Below are positions 43,635-52,380 of a stretch of 64,000 nucleotides of DNA, piece by piece. Position 1 is the stretch's first letter, and every line of letters starts with the position of its first letter. The position numbers were made by a program, and so were the translations under genes. Under the pieces are notes generated by a model. The model was not told where the DNA came from, made no database searches, and worked only from the letters and a program-made list of their open reading frames with translations. The stretch is from an uncultured Clostridia bacterium. GTDB lineage: Bacteria; Bacillota; Clostridia; Christensenellales; CAG-917. The stretch lies in contig CAKQUX010000005.1 in NCBI GenBank assembly GCA_934277645.1, positions 49,518 to 113,517 of the forward strand, in the 5' to 3' direction.

Positions 43635-44798
43635 TCAGACAAAGTCAATAACTCTCACGCCGCCGTAGACTTCCGCCTCGTTAAGGATTGTCTTTTTTAT
43701 GTCGAGCGGCGAAATTTCGGGATATTTTTGTTTTAAAAGGCAACAAGCTCCCGCAACGTACGGCGCGCTTACGCTTGTGCCGCTCATTTTGACGTAGCCG
43801 CTCTCGCCTAAACCCGTAACTTTTACCCCTTTTGCATAAACGTCCGGTTTTTGTATTCCCTTTATACGTCCACGCGACGTAAAGTCGGCAATTTCAAACT
43901 TGTCATCCACCGAACCTACAGATAAAACGTAGGGACTGACGGCAGGCGATTTAAGGCTTCCGCTTCCGCTGTTTCCCGAAGCCACGACAACGCAAATTCC
44001 GTTTTTTACAAGCGTTTCCGCTCCGAGAATCAAAGGGTCTTTTTCTACGGGGTCTGCGCCGAAAGACATACAAACGACCTTTATATTATACTCGTCCTTG
44101 TTGTCTAAAATCCATTGCATACCTTCAAGAATCTTAAACGCCCCTGCCGAGCCGTTTTCGCTTATCGCTTTCACGGAAATAAGTTCCGCTTTGGGAGCTA
44201 CGCCCATGATTTTTTTTGCCGACATTACGCCGCTTCCCAAAGCAACGCCGCTGACAAAAGTTCCGTGACCGTTATCGTCGTACGGGTCTTCGTTTCCGTT
44301 CACAAGGTCGACAAACCGAGCCACTCGACAAGTCGGCAGCCATAAATCGACGTGCGGATTTACGCCCGTATCCAAAACGCAAAGTCCGACGCCGTTGCCG
44401 TCAAGTCCGCTCGCCACCGTCAGACTTTGACCTTCGACTTTGCTTATCTCGACCCTTCCGAGTCTGTCGCTTTTGCGCTTATTTGCGCTAATTTTCTGAA
44501 TTCTTGCTTTAATCAACGCTCTGTCAAGGCTCAGCGTTTCTATTTGTCCGACTTCTAACGTGCTTACTCTGCTTTCGGACGTTATGTAATCGATTTGGTC
44601 GAGCATGCTAAGCGAAACGGCGTCAGTAAATCCGAGTTCAACGCCCACCGCGTTAATAATCGGAAATTCTTTAACAACTTTAAAACGACTGAAAGCGTAC
44701 GCTAAATCTCGCCTTGTCTTTACATAAACAAGAGCAGGAATTTTTTTGCCGTCATAAAGGCTTTTGAGCAATTCGTAATGAAGTTTTCTTTCTATCAT
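43635..44798 (-). CDS. Intracellular subtilisin-like serine protease (S8)
   Basis: 387 residues with the S8 triad: D143 in VLDTGVNPH, H178 in DDNGHGTFVSG and S342 in MSGTSVSAPYVAG; oxyanion Asn276 in ASGNSGSG. The first 125 residues resemble an inhibitor-type propeptide region but there is no signal peptide, so the enzyme is expected to act inside the cell or spore, unlike secreted subtilisins. Its ATG overlaps the stop of the 102-residue gene upstream (four bases), so the two are coupled. Substrate unknown; possible roles include spore-coat processing or germination, by analogy with Csp and YabG proteases only. Confidence 0.9.
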   Translation of the reverse strand: MIERKLHYELLKSLYDGKKIPALVYVKTRRDLAYAFSRFKVVKEFPIINAVGVELGFTDAVSLSMLDQIDYITSESRVSTLEVGQIETLSLDRALIKARIQKISANKRKSDRLGRVEISKVEGQSLTVASGLDGNGVGLCVLDTGVNPHVDLWLPTCRVARFVDLVNGNEDPYDDNGHGTFVSGVALGSGVMSAKKIMGVAPKAELISVKAISENGSAGAFKILEGMQWILDNKDEYNIKVVCMSFGADPVEKDPLILGAETLVKNGICVVVASGNSGSGSLKSPAVSPYVLSVGSVDDKFEIADFTSRGRIKGIQKPDVYAKGVKVTGLGESGYVKMSGTSVSAPYVAGACCLLKQKYPEISPLDIKKTILNEAEVYGGVRVIDFV

Positions 44799-45103
44799 TT
44801 CAACATATCGATAAGTCCGCGAAGTTTAGCAAGTTGCTCGGCGCTTAAAATACCCTTTGCTCTTTCAAACGCCTCGTCAAGCTCTAAGGCGTTAAACTTG
44901 CCCTGACTTTTAAGACGATTCGCCTCTTTAATCATAGCGTCCATAAGCTCGTTCTCCGATTTCCCTTTAAGCCCGTTTATTTTACTTTGAATTTCATCGG
45001 CATCGGGGGCTTGTCCGTATCCGTTTTGCGAAAATCCTTGTCCGTATCCGTTTCGGGCGCCGCTGTTGCCGTTTTCGGAATTTGAAAAACTTCTGAAATC
45101 CAT
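44795..45103 (-). CDS. Small Gly/Asn/Gln-rich protein with helical C-terminus
   Basis: 102 residues. N-terminal 40 are low complexity (SNSENGNSGARNGYGQGF, SQNGYGQ); the rest is a charged helical bundle-like region ending FERAKGILSAEQLAKLRGLI. ATG 45103 follows GGAGG; a GTG at 45118 would contain that site. No family recognised. It shares GYGQ-type composition with the divergent 176-residue protein and is coupled to the protease, suggesting one function for the three. Confidence 0.75.
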   Translation of the reverse strand: MDFRSFSNSENGNSGARNGYGQGFSQNGYGQAPDADEIQSKINGLKGKSENELMDAMIKEANRLKSQGKFNALELDEAFERAKGILSAEQLAKLRGLIDMLK

Positions 45104-45122
45104 ATTTCCTCCAAACACTATT

Positions 45123-45144
45123 TAATATATGCTTGCATATAATA
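45123..45144. promoter_or_regulatory. Symmetric divergent promoter, sigma-K-like
   Basis: A palindrome TATATGC-TT-GCATATA (45126-45141) carries a -10 in each direction: CATATAATA (45136-45144, plus) and CATATATTA (45131-45123, minus). Both fit CATANNNTA of sigma-K, and each has AC 17 bases upstream as the short -35. Each predicted start lies about 13 bases before its ATG with GGAGG in between. Sigma-A use is also possible (TATAAT on plus), but neither side has a TTGACA-like -35. Confidence 0.45.
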
Positions 45145-45163
45145 TAGCGTTACGGAGGATTTT

Positions 45164-45694
45164 ATGAATCAAATGCTTCTTGCTCTTTTAAGCAGTATGA
45201 TGTCAAATAAAGGCGGACCCGACCTTTCGGGACTTATAAGTCAGATGTCAGGCGTGAGCGGCAGCGGCGGCAATGACAAAATGAGCCTAATTATGAGTCT
45301 TCTTCCGCAACTGATGAACAAATCTAAGCCGACAAGAAAAGAAGACGAATACTTAAAAGAAGCGGAAACTATGTATTCTCAAAACAACCCGAGCCGTCAA
45401 AACGACTATGGACAAAATCAAAACAGCTTTAACGAAAACGGCTCGTACGGCAACAATCCGAACACTTTCGGAAATAATAATCAAAACGGTTTTTACAATC
45501 AAAACTGCGGCTCATACAGCAACGGAAATTATGCCCGAAATTTCAATTCGACCGCTCAAAACTCCGATTGTCACTGTTACGATAAAGGACAAATCGAACC
45601 TAAACCTATGCAGACTTTTTCGGAAATCGACGGCTTTTCGACAAACGAAGTACATAGCGCGCTTTATGCGCTGATGAAAAGTCAGCATTATTAA
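45164..45694 (+). CDS. Asn/Gln/Gly/Tyr-rich protein of unknown function
   Basis: 176 residues in three parts: hydrophobic, Met-rich N-terminus (MNQMLLALLSSMMSN ... SLIMSLLPQLMNK, to about 52); a low-complexity stretch of Asn, Gln, Gly, Tyr and Ser (70-135, for example NNPNTFGNNNQNGFYNQN); and a C-terminal piece with CHCYDKGQ and FSTNEVHSALYALMKSQHY. Composition is like spore-coat or other self-assembling proteins, but no family was recognised. GGAGG lies five bases before the ATG. Divergent from the 102-residue protein. Confidence 0.75.
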   Translation: MNQMLLALLSSMMSNKGGPDLSGLISQMSGVSGSGGNDKMSLIMSLLPQLMNKSKPTRKEDEYLKEAETMYSQNNPSRQNDYGQNQNSFNENGSYGNNPNTFGNNNQNGFYNQNCGSYSNGNYARNFNSTAQNSDCHCYDKGQIEPKPMQTFSEIDGFSTNEVHSALYALMKSQHY

Positions 45695-45720
45695 GCAACT
45701 TACCTTATAAATCAAACAAC

Positions 45721-45760
45721 AAAAAAAGTCCGCCTTTACTTAGTCAAGACGGACTTTTTT
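45721..45760. terminator. Bidirectional terminator between converging genes
   Basis: AAAAAAGTCCG-C-CTT ... AAG-A-CGGACTTTTTT: outer stem 45722-45732 with 45750-45760, extended inward by CTT/AAG. A and T tracts on either side serve both the 176-residue gene and the long operon ending with glyA. Confidence 0.85.
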
Positions 45761-45828
45761 GTCTTACGCAATTACGTTTTATTTTGTTAAATCGTTACAT
45801 AACTTTACAAAACCGTTATGTAATTTCA

Positions 45829-47082
45829 TTATTTTATAATGTCGTTTTCGTAAATAGGATACTTTTTGCAAAGAGCAATAACTTTTTCCTTTACGCTTTC
45901 GACTGCGTCTTCACGCTTTTCGATGATATCGGCTATCATATTTCCGATTAAGACCATATCTTCTTCTTTCATTCCGCGCGTTGTAACGGCAGGCGTGCCT
46001 ATTCTTACGCCGCTTGTAACAAAAGGCTTTTCAGGGTCGTTCGGAATAGCGTTTTTGTTGACGGTAATTCTTGCTGCGTCCAAAAGATGTTCGAGGTCTT
46101 TGCCGGTAACGCCCGTTCCTACAAGATTTAAAAGCATAAGATGGTTGTCCGTACCGCCCGAAACAAGTTTAATTCCACGCTTTATAAGGGTTTCGCTAAG
46201 GGCTTTTGCGTTGTTTACGATTTGCTTTTGATAGTTTTTAAATTCTTCGCTTTGCGCCTCTTTAAAAGCAACCGCTTTTGCCGCTATGACGTGCATCAAA
46301 GGTCCGCCTTGGCTTGCAGGGAAAATAGCCTTATCGATTTGCGTAGCGTATTGTTCCTTGCACATAATCATACCGCCGCGAGGGCCTCTGAGCGTCTTAT
46401 GCGTCGTAGTCGTTACAAAATCCGCATAAGGAATCGGACTTTCGTGAAGTCCTGCAACGACAAGACCTGCGATATGCGCGATATCAACCATAAAGTAACA
46501 GCCTACTTCGTCTGCAATTTCTCTGAGTCTTTTGAAATCGATTGCTCTCGGATATGCGCTTGCGCCTGCAACGAGCATTTGCGGCTTACATTCCTTTGCG
46601 ATTTCCAAAACTTTGTCATAATCGATACGTCCCGTTTCAGGGTCTACACCGTATGTGACGGAATTGAAAACTTTTCCGCTGAGATTTACTTTTGCGCCGT
46701 GAGTTAAGTGTCCGCCGTCTGCAAGCGACATTCCGAGTATAGTGTCGCCCGGTTTAAGCATTGCATAATAAACGCCGAAATTTGCGTTTGAACCGCTATG
46801 CGGTTGAACGTTGACGTGTTCGGCTCCGAAAAGTTTTTTTGCTCTTTCGATAGCAAGTTTTTCGGCTATATCGACGTATTGGCAACCGCCGTAATATCTT
46901 TTGTCGGGATAGCCTTCGGCGTATTTATTTGTAAAGAACGTTCCCGCAGCCGCCATAACCGCAGGGGAAACGATATTTTCAGAAGCGATAAGCTCGATGT
47001 TGTTTTGTTGACGTTCAAGTTCTAATAGCATTGACTCGTAAATTTCAGGGTCTACGCTTTTTATCGTTTTTAAATCTACCAT
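45829..47082 (-). CDS. glyA: Serine hydroxymethyltransferase
   Basis: Converts serine and tetrahydrofolate to glycine and methylene-tetrahydrofolate. 417 residues; [30 protein letters not shown], and the PLP Lys in [14 protein letters not shown]. Last gene of the comM operon, eight bases after trxA. Its product methylene-tetrahydrofolate is the carbon source for TrmFO encoded earlier in the same unit. Confidence 0.97.
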   Translation of the reverse strand: MVDLKTIKSVDPEIYESMLLELERQQNNIELIASENIVSPAVMAAAGTFFTNKYAEGYPDKRYYGGCQYVDIAEKLAIERAKKLFGAEHVNVQPHSGSNANFGVYYAMLKPGDTILGMSLADGGHLTHGAKVNLSGKVFNSVTYGVDPETGRIDYDKVLEIAKECKPQMLVAGASAYPRAIDFKRLREIADEVGCYFMVDIAHIAGLVVAGLHESPIPYADFVTTTTHKTLRGPRGGMIMCKEQYATQIDKAIFPASQGGPLMHVIAAKAVAFKEAQSEEFKNYQKQIVNNAKALSETLIKRGIKLVSGGTDNHLMLLNLVGTGVTGKDLEHLLDAARITVNKNAIPNDPEKPFVTSGVRIGTPAVTTRGMKEEDMVLIGNMIADIIEKREDAVESVKEKVIALCKKYPIYENDIIK

Positions 47083-47090
47083 TTTAACCT

Positions 47091-47405
47091 CTACATTTGT
47101 TTTGTCAAAGCAGCTTCGATTTGTGCCTTAGTTCTCGGCCCTACCATTTTTTCTGCGATTTCACCGTTCTTGAAAATTATCATCGTAGGTATGGACATAA
47201 TTCCGAATTGTTCCGCAAGCGTTGCATTTTCGTCAACATTCACCTTGCCGACAACCGCTTTACCTTGGAATTCGTTAGCGATTTCATCGATAATCGGCGC
47301 AACCATTTTGCAAGGTCCGCACCAAGTTGCCCAAAAATCAACCAAAACAACGTCGCTACCTTTAATCGTTTCTTCAAAATTGCTACTCGTAATTTCTAAA
47401 CTCAT
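47091..47405 (-). CDS. trxA: Thioredoxin
   Basis: 104-residue thioredoxin with the active site [14 protein letters not shown], the cis-Pro [12 protein letters not shown] and VDEN before it. Cytosolic disulfide reductase. In the long operon between rseC-like and glyA. Confidence 0.97.
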   Translation of the reverse strand: MSLEITSSNFEETIKGSDVVLVDFWATWCGPCKMVAPIIDEIANEFQGKAVVGKVNVDENATLAEQFGIMSIPTMIIFKNGEIAEKMVGPRTKAQIEAALTKQM

Positions 47406-47454
47406 ATACTACTCCTTTATATTTTAACGGCGTACCGTTTTTTCAAATTTGTTT

Positions 47455-47988
47455 CTATTGTTCGCTGCTATCCGTCTCGTCGTCATTATCTTCGCTTACG
47501 GACTCGGCTTCCGCGTTGCTATCTTCATCAGGTGTACGTTGCACGGACTGCTCTTCTGTTTGCCCCTCGACCACTTTAAACTTTTCTTGTTCGAGCGGAA
47601 TTTCAACCATTTGCGGCGTAAATCCCTTTTTCTTTTTCAACACCTTGTCGAGCGCAATTGCAATTCCGAACCCGACGATAAGACCTATAAACGCAAAAAT
47701 CACTTGCCATAGTTCGCTAAGCAGCGTACCTAAGCCTATGCCTGCTCCTGTCAACGCAAGCGGAATCATATACACGATTGCCGCCGCTGTAACGACGTAT
47801 TTTTGCCCCATTTCAACCGCTACGTAATCGCCGACGGACAAATTCAAAGTGTTTTTGACAACGATTTGAACTTTCATCGGGTCTTTAACGACGGCGCACA
47901 TGTGGCAATTGTCGCACGCGCTTTTTCTATCGAACTGAACGGTTGCTTTGTCGCCTTTTATTTTTACGATTTTGCCCTTTTCAATCAT
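47455..47988 (-). CDS. RseC/MucC-family membrane protein
   Basis: 177 residues: N-terminal soluble part with KSACDNCHMCAVVKDP (three Cys, CxxCxxC-like), two membrane helices (AAAIVYMIPLALTGAG and VIFAFIGLIVGFGIAIAL), then a low-complexity acidic tail of about 55 residues rich in Glu, Asp and Ser. RseC-type proteins elsewhere go with the Rnf complex and SoxR reduction; in Clostridia the role is unclear. The start overlaps the hisS end by four bases. Confidence 0.85.
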   Translation of the reverse strand: MIEKGKIVKIKGDKATVQFDRKSACDNCHMCAVVKDPMKVQIVVKNTLNLSVGDYVAVEMGQKYVVTAAAIVYMIPLALTGAGIGLGTLLSELWQVIFAFIGLIVGFGIAIALDKVLKKKKGFTPQMVEIPLEQEKFKVVEGQTEEQSVQRTPDEDSNAEAESVSEDNDDETDSSEQ

Positions 47989-49220
47989 AAGTCTTTGATT
48001 TCGATTTCTTCTTCGTTTCCGCTCGCCATATCTTTTACGCGAACTTTTCCGCTCAAAATCTCGTCGTCGCCTACAACGATAACGTATTTGGCTTCGATTT
48101 TGTTTGCATATTTCATTTGCGCCTTAACGCTCTTCGACATAAGGTCAAATTCAACCGATTTTCCTTTTTGGCGCAATTTATTTGCAAGTTTAAGCGTAAA
48201 ATTCAATGCGTTTTCGCCGATAGACGCAAGATAATAATCGACGTTCTCTTTCGGAGCTTTTTCCAAAAGACCCTGACTTTCCAAAACAATAAGAAGTCTT
48301 TCGAGTCCCATTCCGAAACCGACCGCCGGCGTAGGCTTTCCGCCTACTTCTTCGACGAGCTTATCGTATCTGCCCCCGCCGCAAACCGTACCTTGCGCGC
48401 CGATTGCATTCGACACAAACTCGAAAACGGTCTTCGTGTAATAATCAAGCCCTCTGACTATTTGCGGATTGACCTTATATTCGATGCCGACTGCGTCAAG
48501 TCCTGCTTTAAGCCCTTCGAAATGCGCCTTACATTCGTCGCAAAGGAAGTCCAACACTTTCGGAGCGTCCGCTGTAATCTTTTTGCAATTTTCGTCTTTG
48601 CAATCTAAAATTCTAAGCGGATTTTTTTCAAAACGGCTTTGACACTCTCTGCACATTTCGTTAAGTCTGGAACCTAAGTATTCCTTTAACGCCGCATTGT
48701 ATTTTGCTCGACATTCTTGGCAGCCTATGCTGTTTATATTCAAAGTCAAATCTTTAAGTCCGAGCGTATCGAAAAGCGATTTTGCAAGCGTAATGACTTC
48801 GACGTCTGCAAGAGGCGATGAAGAGCCGTAAAGTTCGACACCGAATTGGTGATGTTCGCGAAGCCTTCCCGCTTGCGGTCTTTCGTATCTGAAAACGGGA
48901 GTGATGTAGTACATTTTGTAAGGAAGCGTGCCGTTTTGCTGAACGCCGCCTACAAACGCTCTTGCTACTCCTGCCGTACCCTCGGGTTTAAGTGTAATGG
49001 AACGGTCGCCCTTGTCCAAAAACGTGTACATTTCTTTTGTGACAATGTCGGTCGTCTCGCCTACTCCTCTCAAAAAGAGTTCGGTATGCTCGAAAACGGG
49101 CGTTCTTATTTCCTTAAAACCGAAATTTGCCGCTGTTTGTCTTGCCGCGTTTTCAACGTAGTGCCATTTATATGCGTCCTCGCAAAGAACGTCTTTCGTT
49201 CCTTTTGGAATTGTGTACAT
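47985..49220 (-). CDS. hisS: Histidyl-tRNA synthetase
   Basis: Class II enzyme, 411 residues. IPKGTKDVL at the start, motif 2 region FRYERPQAGRLREHHQFGVELYG, the histidine motifs RGLDYYTKTVFEF (HisA-like) and VCGGGRYDKLVEEVGG, then the C-terminal anticodon-binding fold. A four-Cys segment CQECRAKYN ... CRECQSRF in the middle is a common feature of this family. Follows hslU by 11 bases. AspS, often next to it, is absent. Confidence 0.97.
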   Translation of the reverse strand: MYTIPKGTKDVLCEDAYKWHYVENAARQTAANFGFKEIRTPVFEHTELFLRGVGETTDIVTKEMYTFLDKGDRSITLKPEGTAGVARAFVGGVQQNGTLPYKMYYITPVFRYERPQAGRLREHHQFGVELYGSSSPLADVEVITLAKSLFDTLGLKDLTLNINSIGCQECRAKYNAALKEYLGSRLNEMCRECQSRFEKNPLRILDCKDENCKKITADAPKVLDFLCDECKAHFEGLKAGLDAVGIEYKVNPQIVRGLDYYTKTVFEFVSNAIGAQGTVCGGGRYDKLVEEVGGKPTPAVGFGMGLERLLIVLESQGLLEKAPKENVDYYLASIGENALNFTLKLANKLRQKGKSVEFDLMSKSVKAQMKYANKIEAKYVIVVGDDEILSGKVRVKDMASGNEEEIEIKDL

Positions 49221-49231
49221 AGTATCTCCGA

Positions 49232-50542
49232 TTATAAAATATATTTCTTCAAGTTAGAGCCTTTAAGCGTTTTCGACAAGTGTTCTGACACGTATTTCTC
49301 GTCAATTTCGATTTTCTTTTTAACGTTGTCGTCCGCTTCGTAAAGAATTTCCTGCAAAAGCGATTCGAGAACGGAATGAAGACGTCTTGCGCCCAAATTT
49401 TCACTCGTTTCGTTTTCGAGAAAAGCCGCTTTCGCAATTTCCTTGATTGCTTCGTCCGTAAAGTTAAGCTCTACGCCGTCAACGTTCAAAAGTTCTTTAT
49501 ATTGTTTCAAAACTGCGTTGTCCGGTTCGGTAAGAATTTTAACGAAGTCTTCTTCCGACAAATTGTCAAGTTCGACCCTGATAGGGAAACGACCTTGCAA
49601 TTCAGGAATAAGGTCTTGCATTCTCGAAACGTGGAATGCGCCTGCCGCTATAAACAAAATGAAGTCGGTTCTTATCGAGCCGTATTTCGTTTGCACGGTG
49701 CAACCCTCAACGATAGGCAAAATATCGCGTTGAACTCCCTCGCGCGAAACGTCCGGACCGTTGCCTCCATTCTTGCCTGCGACCTTATCGATTTCGTCGA
49801 TAAATACTACGCCGTGTTGTTCCGCTCTTGCGATTGCTTCGCTGTTGATACTGTCCGAATCAATCATTTTTTCCGCTTCGAGATTCTTGATTATGTCAAG
49901 AGCCTGTTTGACGGTGAGTTTTCTCTTTTTCTTTTGTTGAGGGAACATTCCGCCGAAGATATCGCCTATGTTAATGCCCTCTTGTCCGGGGGCGATTTGA
50001 AGCGCTTTCGGCTGTTGCGGAAGTTCGACGTCGACCATAACGTTGTCGAGATTTCCGACTTTAAGCTCTTGCAAAATTTCCGCTTTGAGTTCCGCATCGC
50101 TCTTGCCGTCGGCGTTAGACGCCTTTTTCCTTAACGGCAAAAGCACGTTCGCAATTTTTTCTTCCGCGATTTCGGTCGCTTTCGGCATAACCTCTTTAAA
50201 CTTCTCGTCTTTGACCATTCTGATTGAAACTTCGACGAGGTCGCGAATAATCGATTCGACGTCGCGTCCGACGTATCCTACTTCGGTAAATTTCGTCGCT
50301 TCGACTTTGACGAACGGAGCTTTGACGATTTTTGCAAGTCTGCGAGCGATTTCGGTTTTACCTACGCCCGTAGGTCCTTTCATAATGATATTTTTCGGTG
50401 TTATTTCCTCACGCATTTCTTCGCTGAGCTTGCTACGACGATAGCGGTTTCTAAGCGCAATGGCAACCGCAACCTTAGCTTCGTGCTGACCGATTATAAA
50501 TCTATCCAATTCTTCTACTATCTTTTTTGGTGTAAGTTCCAT
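49232..50542 (-). CDS. hslU: ATP-dependent protease ATPase subunit HslU
   Basis: AAA+ unfoldase of the HslUV protease. 436 residues from ATG 50542 (family start MELTPKKIVEELDRFIIGQ; AGGT in front): Walker A GPTGVGKTEIARRLA, Walker B VVFIDEIDKVAG, I-domain between, and C-terminal ADDNVKKKIEIDEKYV ... LKKYIL, the tail that inserts into HslV. HslV is encoded seven bases upstream. CodY, the usual next gene, is absent. Confidence 0.97.
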   Translation of the reverse strand: MELTPKKIVEELDRFIIGQHEAKVAVAIALRNRYRRSKLSEEMREEITPKNIIMKGPTGVGKTEIARRLAKIVKAPFVKVEATKFTEVGYVGRDVESIIRDLVEVSIRMVKDEKFKEVMPKATEIAEEKIANVLLPLRKKASNADGKSDAELKAEILQELKVGNLDNVMVDVELPQQPKALQIAPGQEGINIGDIFGGMFPQQKKKRKLTVKQALDIIKNLEAEKMIDSDSINSEAIARAEQHGVVFIDEIDKVAGKNGGNGPDVSREGVQRDILPIVEGCTVQTKYGSIRTDFILFIAAGAFHVSRMQDLIPELQGRFPIRVELDNLSEEDFVKILTEPDNAVLKQYKELLNVDGVELNFTDEAIKEIAKAAFLENETSENLGARRLHSVLESLLQEILYEADDNVKKKIEIDEKYVSEHLSKTLKGSNLKKYIL

Positions 50543-50549
50543 AAATACC

Positions 50550-51083
50550 TCATACAATTTCAACCGTAATATGGTTGTTCGTAAATACGCAAAGTTCGCT
50601 TGCAATCAAAAGAGATTGTTTTGCGATTTCTTCCGCAGGAAGGTCGGTGTTTTTTGCAAGCGCTCTGGCAGCCGCCAAAGCATAGTTTCCGCCGCTGCCG
50701 ATTGCGCAGATACCCGACTCCGGGTCGATAACTTCGCCCGTGCCGCTGACAATCAAAAGCGTGTCCTTGTCCGCAACGATAAGAAGGGCTTCGAGTTTTC
50801 TCGCGACTTTATCGTTTCTCCAAAGCTCGGCGAGTTCGACTGCCGAACGCATAAGATTTCCGCTGAATTTTTGAAGCATTCCTTCAAATTTTTCGGACAA
50901 AGCAAACGCATCGGACACACTGCCTGCAAATCCGACGACAACTTTGTCGTTATATATTCTCTTTACTTTTACGGCATTGCTTTTGAAAATTACGCTTTCG
51001 CCCATGGTGACTTGTCCGTCGCCCGCAATAGCCGTTTTACCGTCACGCTTGACGGCGCAAATCGTAGTTCCTCTGAATTCCAT
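50550..51083 (-). CDS. hslV: ATP-dependent protease peptidase subunit HslV
   Basis: Threonine (proteasome-like) peptidase. From ATG 51083 (AGGAG in front) 177 residues; MEFRG is followed by TTICAVK, so the catalytic Thr would be residue 6 after processing, as in the short leader of Bacillus ClpQ. Conserved [26 protein letters not shown] and [16 protein letters not shown] longer reading to 51116 is rejected. Confidence 0.96.
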   Translation of the reverse strand: MEFRGTTICAVKRDGKTAIAGDGQVTMGESVIFKSNAVKVKRIYNDKVVVGFAGSVSDAFALSEKFEGMLQKFSGNLMRSAVELAELWRNDKVARKLEALLIVADKDTLLIVSGTGEVIDPESGICAIGSGGNYALAAARALAKNTDLPAEEIAKQSLLIASELCVFTNNHITVEIV

Positions 51084-51093
51084 ATAAAAACTC

Positions 51094-52380
51094 CTATTTA
51101 TCCAAGTTTTCCACAAAAGGCATTATATCACACATTGCCCTTTTATAATACTCTTTTTTCCTATTTTTTTTGTCTCTGCAATCTATGAAAGGCAATATTC
51201 CGAAATTGCTGTTCATAGGCTGATAATTGTCCGTTTTAAAGGTCGTATGAGCGCAAAGAGCGCCACTTATCGTCGTAATAGGCGGTACTATTCGCATTTT
51301 GCCGCTCAGTTCCCTTGCCATATTTACGCCTGCTATAAGTCCGCTTAACATCGATTCGACGTAACCTTCCACACCGCTGAGTTGCCCCGCTATGTAAATC
51401 GGCACATCGCCTTTTAACCTGAAACCGTCGTCTAAAAGTTTCGGCGAATTGACGTACGTATTTTTATGCATGACGCCAAGTCTTAAAAATTCTGCATTAT
51501 GCAAAGCAGGTATCATCGAGAACACTCGCTTTTGCTCTCCGAAAGTCAGATTGGTCTGAAATCCGACCATATTGAAGCTGTCGCCGCTCAAATTTTCCTT
51601 TCTTAGCTGAACTACCGCATAATATTTTTTCCCCGTTTCGGGATGAACTAAACCGACGGGCTTCAATGGACCGAATCTTATTGCGTCTACGCCGCGTTTT
51701 GCCATAACTTCTATCGGCATACAGCCTTCAAAAACCTCAGCGCCCTCGAAGTCTTTCAGTTTGACGGTTTCTGCCGAAATCAAAGCGTCGTAAAATGCGA
51801 GATATTCGTCTTTTTCCATAGGAAGATTCAAATAATCCGCGCCTTTTCCGTATCTGCCGCCCCAGAAAGCGTAATTCATATCGACGTCGGTGACAATCGG
51901 CGCAATAGCGTCAAAAAAGTAAAATCCGCCCGACATACTTTTAAGTTTTTCGCAAAGCGCGTCCGATGTAAGCGGACCCGTCGCTATGATTATCGGCGCA
52001 GAATCAAAATCGGTAAATTCTTCTCTAATCAATCGGAAATTCTCAAACGAGTTAAGTTTTTCTTCGACAAGTCTTGAAAACTTCTTTCTGTCAACCGCCA
52101 AAGCTCCGCCTGCTTCTACCTTAGCTTCTTCTGCTAGGTTTAAAAGCAAACTGTCCATAAGTTTCATCTCGGCTTTCAAAAGCCCCGAAGCGGTTTCTTC
52201 ATCGGTGGATTTAAGCGAGTTCGAACAAACAAGTTCGGCAAGGTCTGCGGTTTTATGCGCGCCCGTACCTTTAACGGGACGCATTTCAATCATATCGACG
52301 GCATATCCCCTTTTTAAAAGCTGATACGCCGCTTCGCAACCTGCAAGACCTCCGCCTACAACTTTAATCGTTTCTTTCAC
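51094..52380 (-). CDS. trmFO: Folate/FAD-dependent tRNA U54 methyltransferase TrmFO
   Basis: Methylates uridine 54 of the T loop using methylene-tetrahydrofolate and FADH2. 428 residues: FAD-binding [42 protein letters not shown] is the family block (residues 33 on), [24 protein letters not shown] and [12 protein letters not shown]. Overlaps topA by 17 bases, the usual neighbour in Bacillota. XerC, often between it and hslV, is missing. Confidence 0.97.
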   Translation of the reverse strand: MKETIKVVGGGLAGCEAAYQLLKRGYAVDMIEMRPVKGTGAHKTADLAELVCSNSLKSTDEETASGLLKAEMKLMDSLLLNLAEEAKVEAGGALAVDRKKFSRLVEEKLNSFENFRLIREEFTDFDSAPIIIATGPLTSDALCEKLKSMSGGFYFFDAIAPIVTDVDMNYAFWGGRYGKGADYLNLPMEKDEYLAFYDALISAETVKLKDFEGAEVFEGCMPIEVMAKRGVDAIRFGPLKPVGLVHPETGKKYYAVVQLRKENLSGDSFNMVGFQTNLTFGEQKRVFSMIPALHNAEFLRLGVMHKNTYVNSPKLLDDGFRLKGDVPIYIAGQLSGVEGYVESMLSGLIAGVNMARELSGKMRIVPPITTISGALCAHTTFKTDNYQPMNSNFGILPFIDCRDKKNRKKEYYKRAMCDIMPFVENLDK

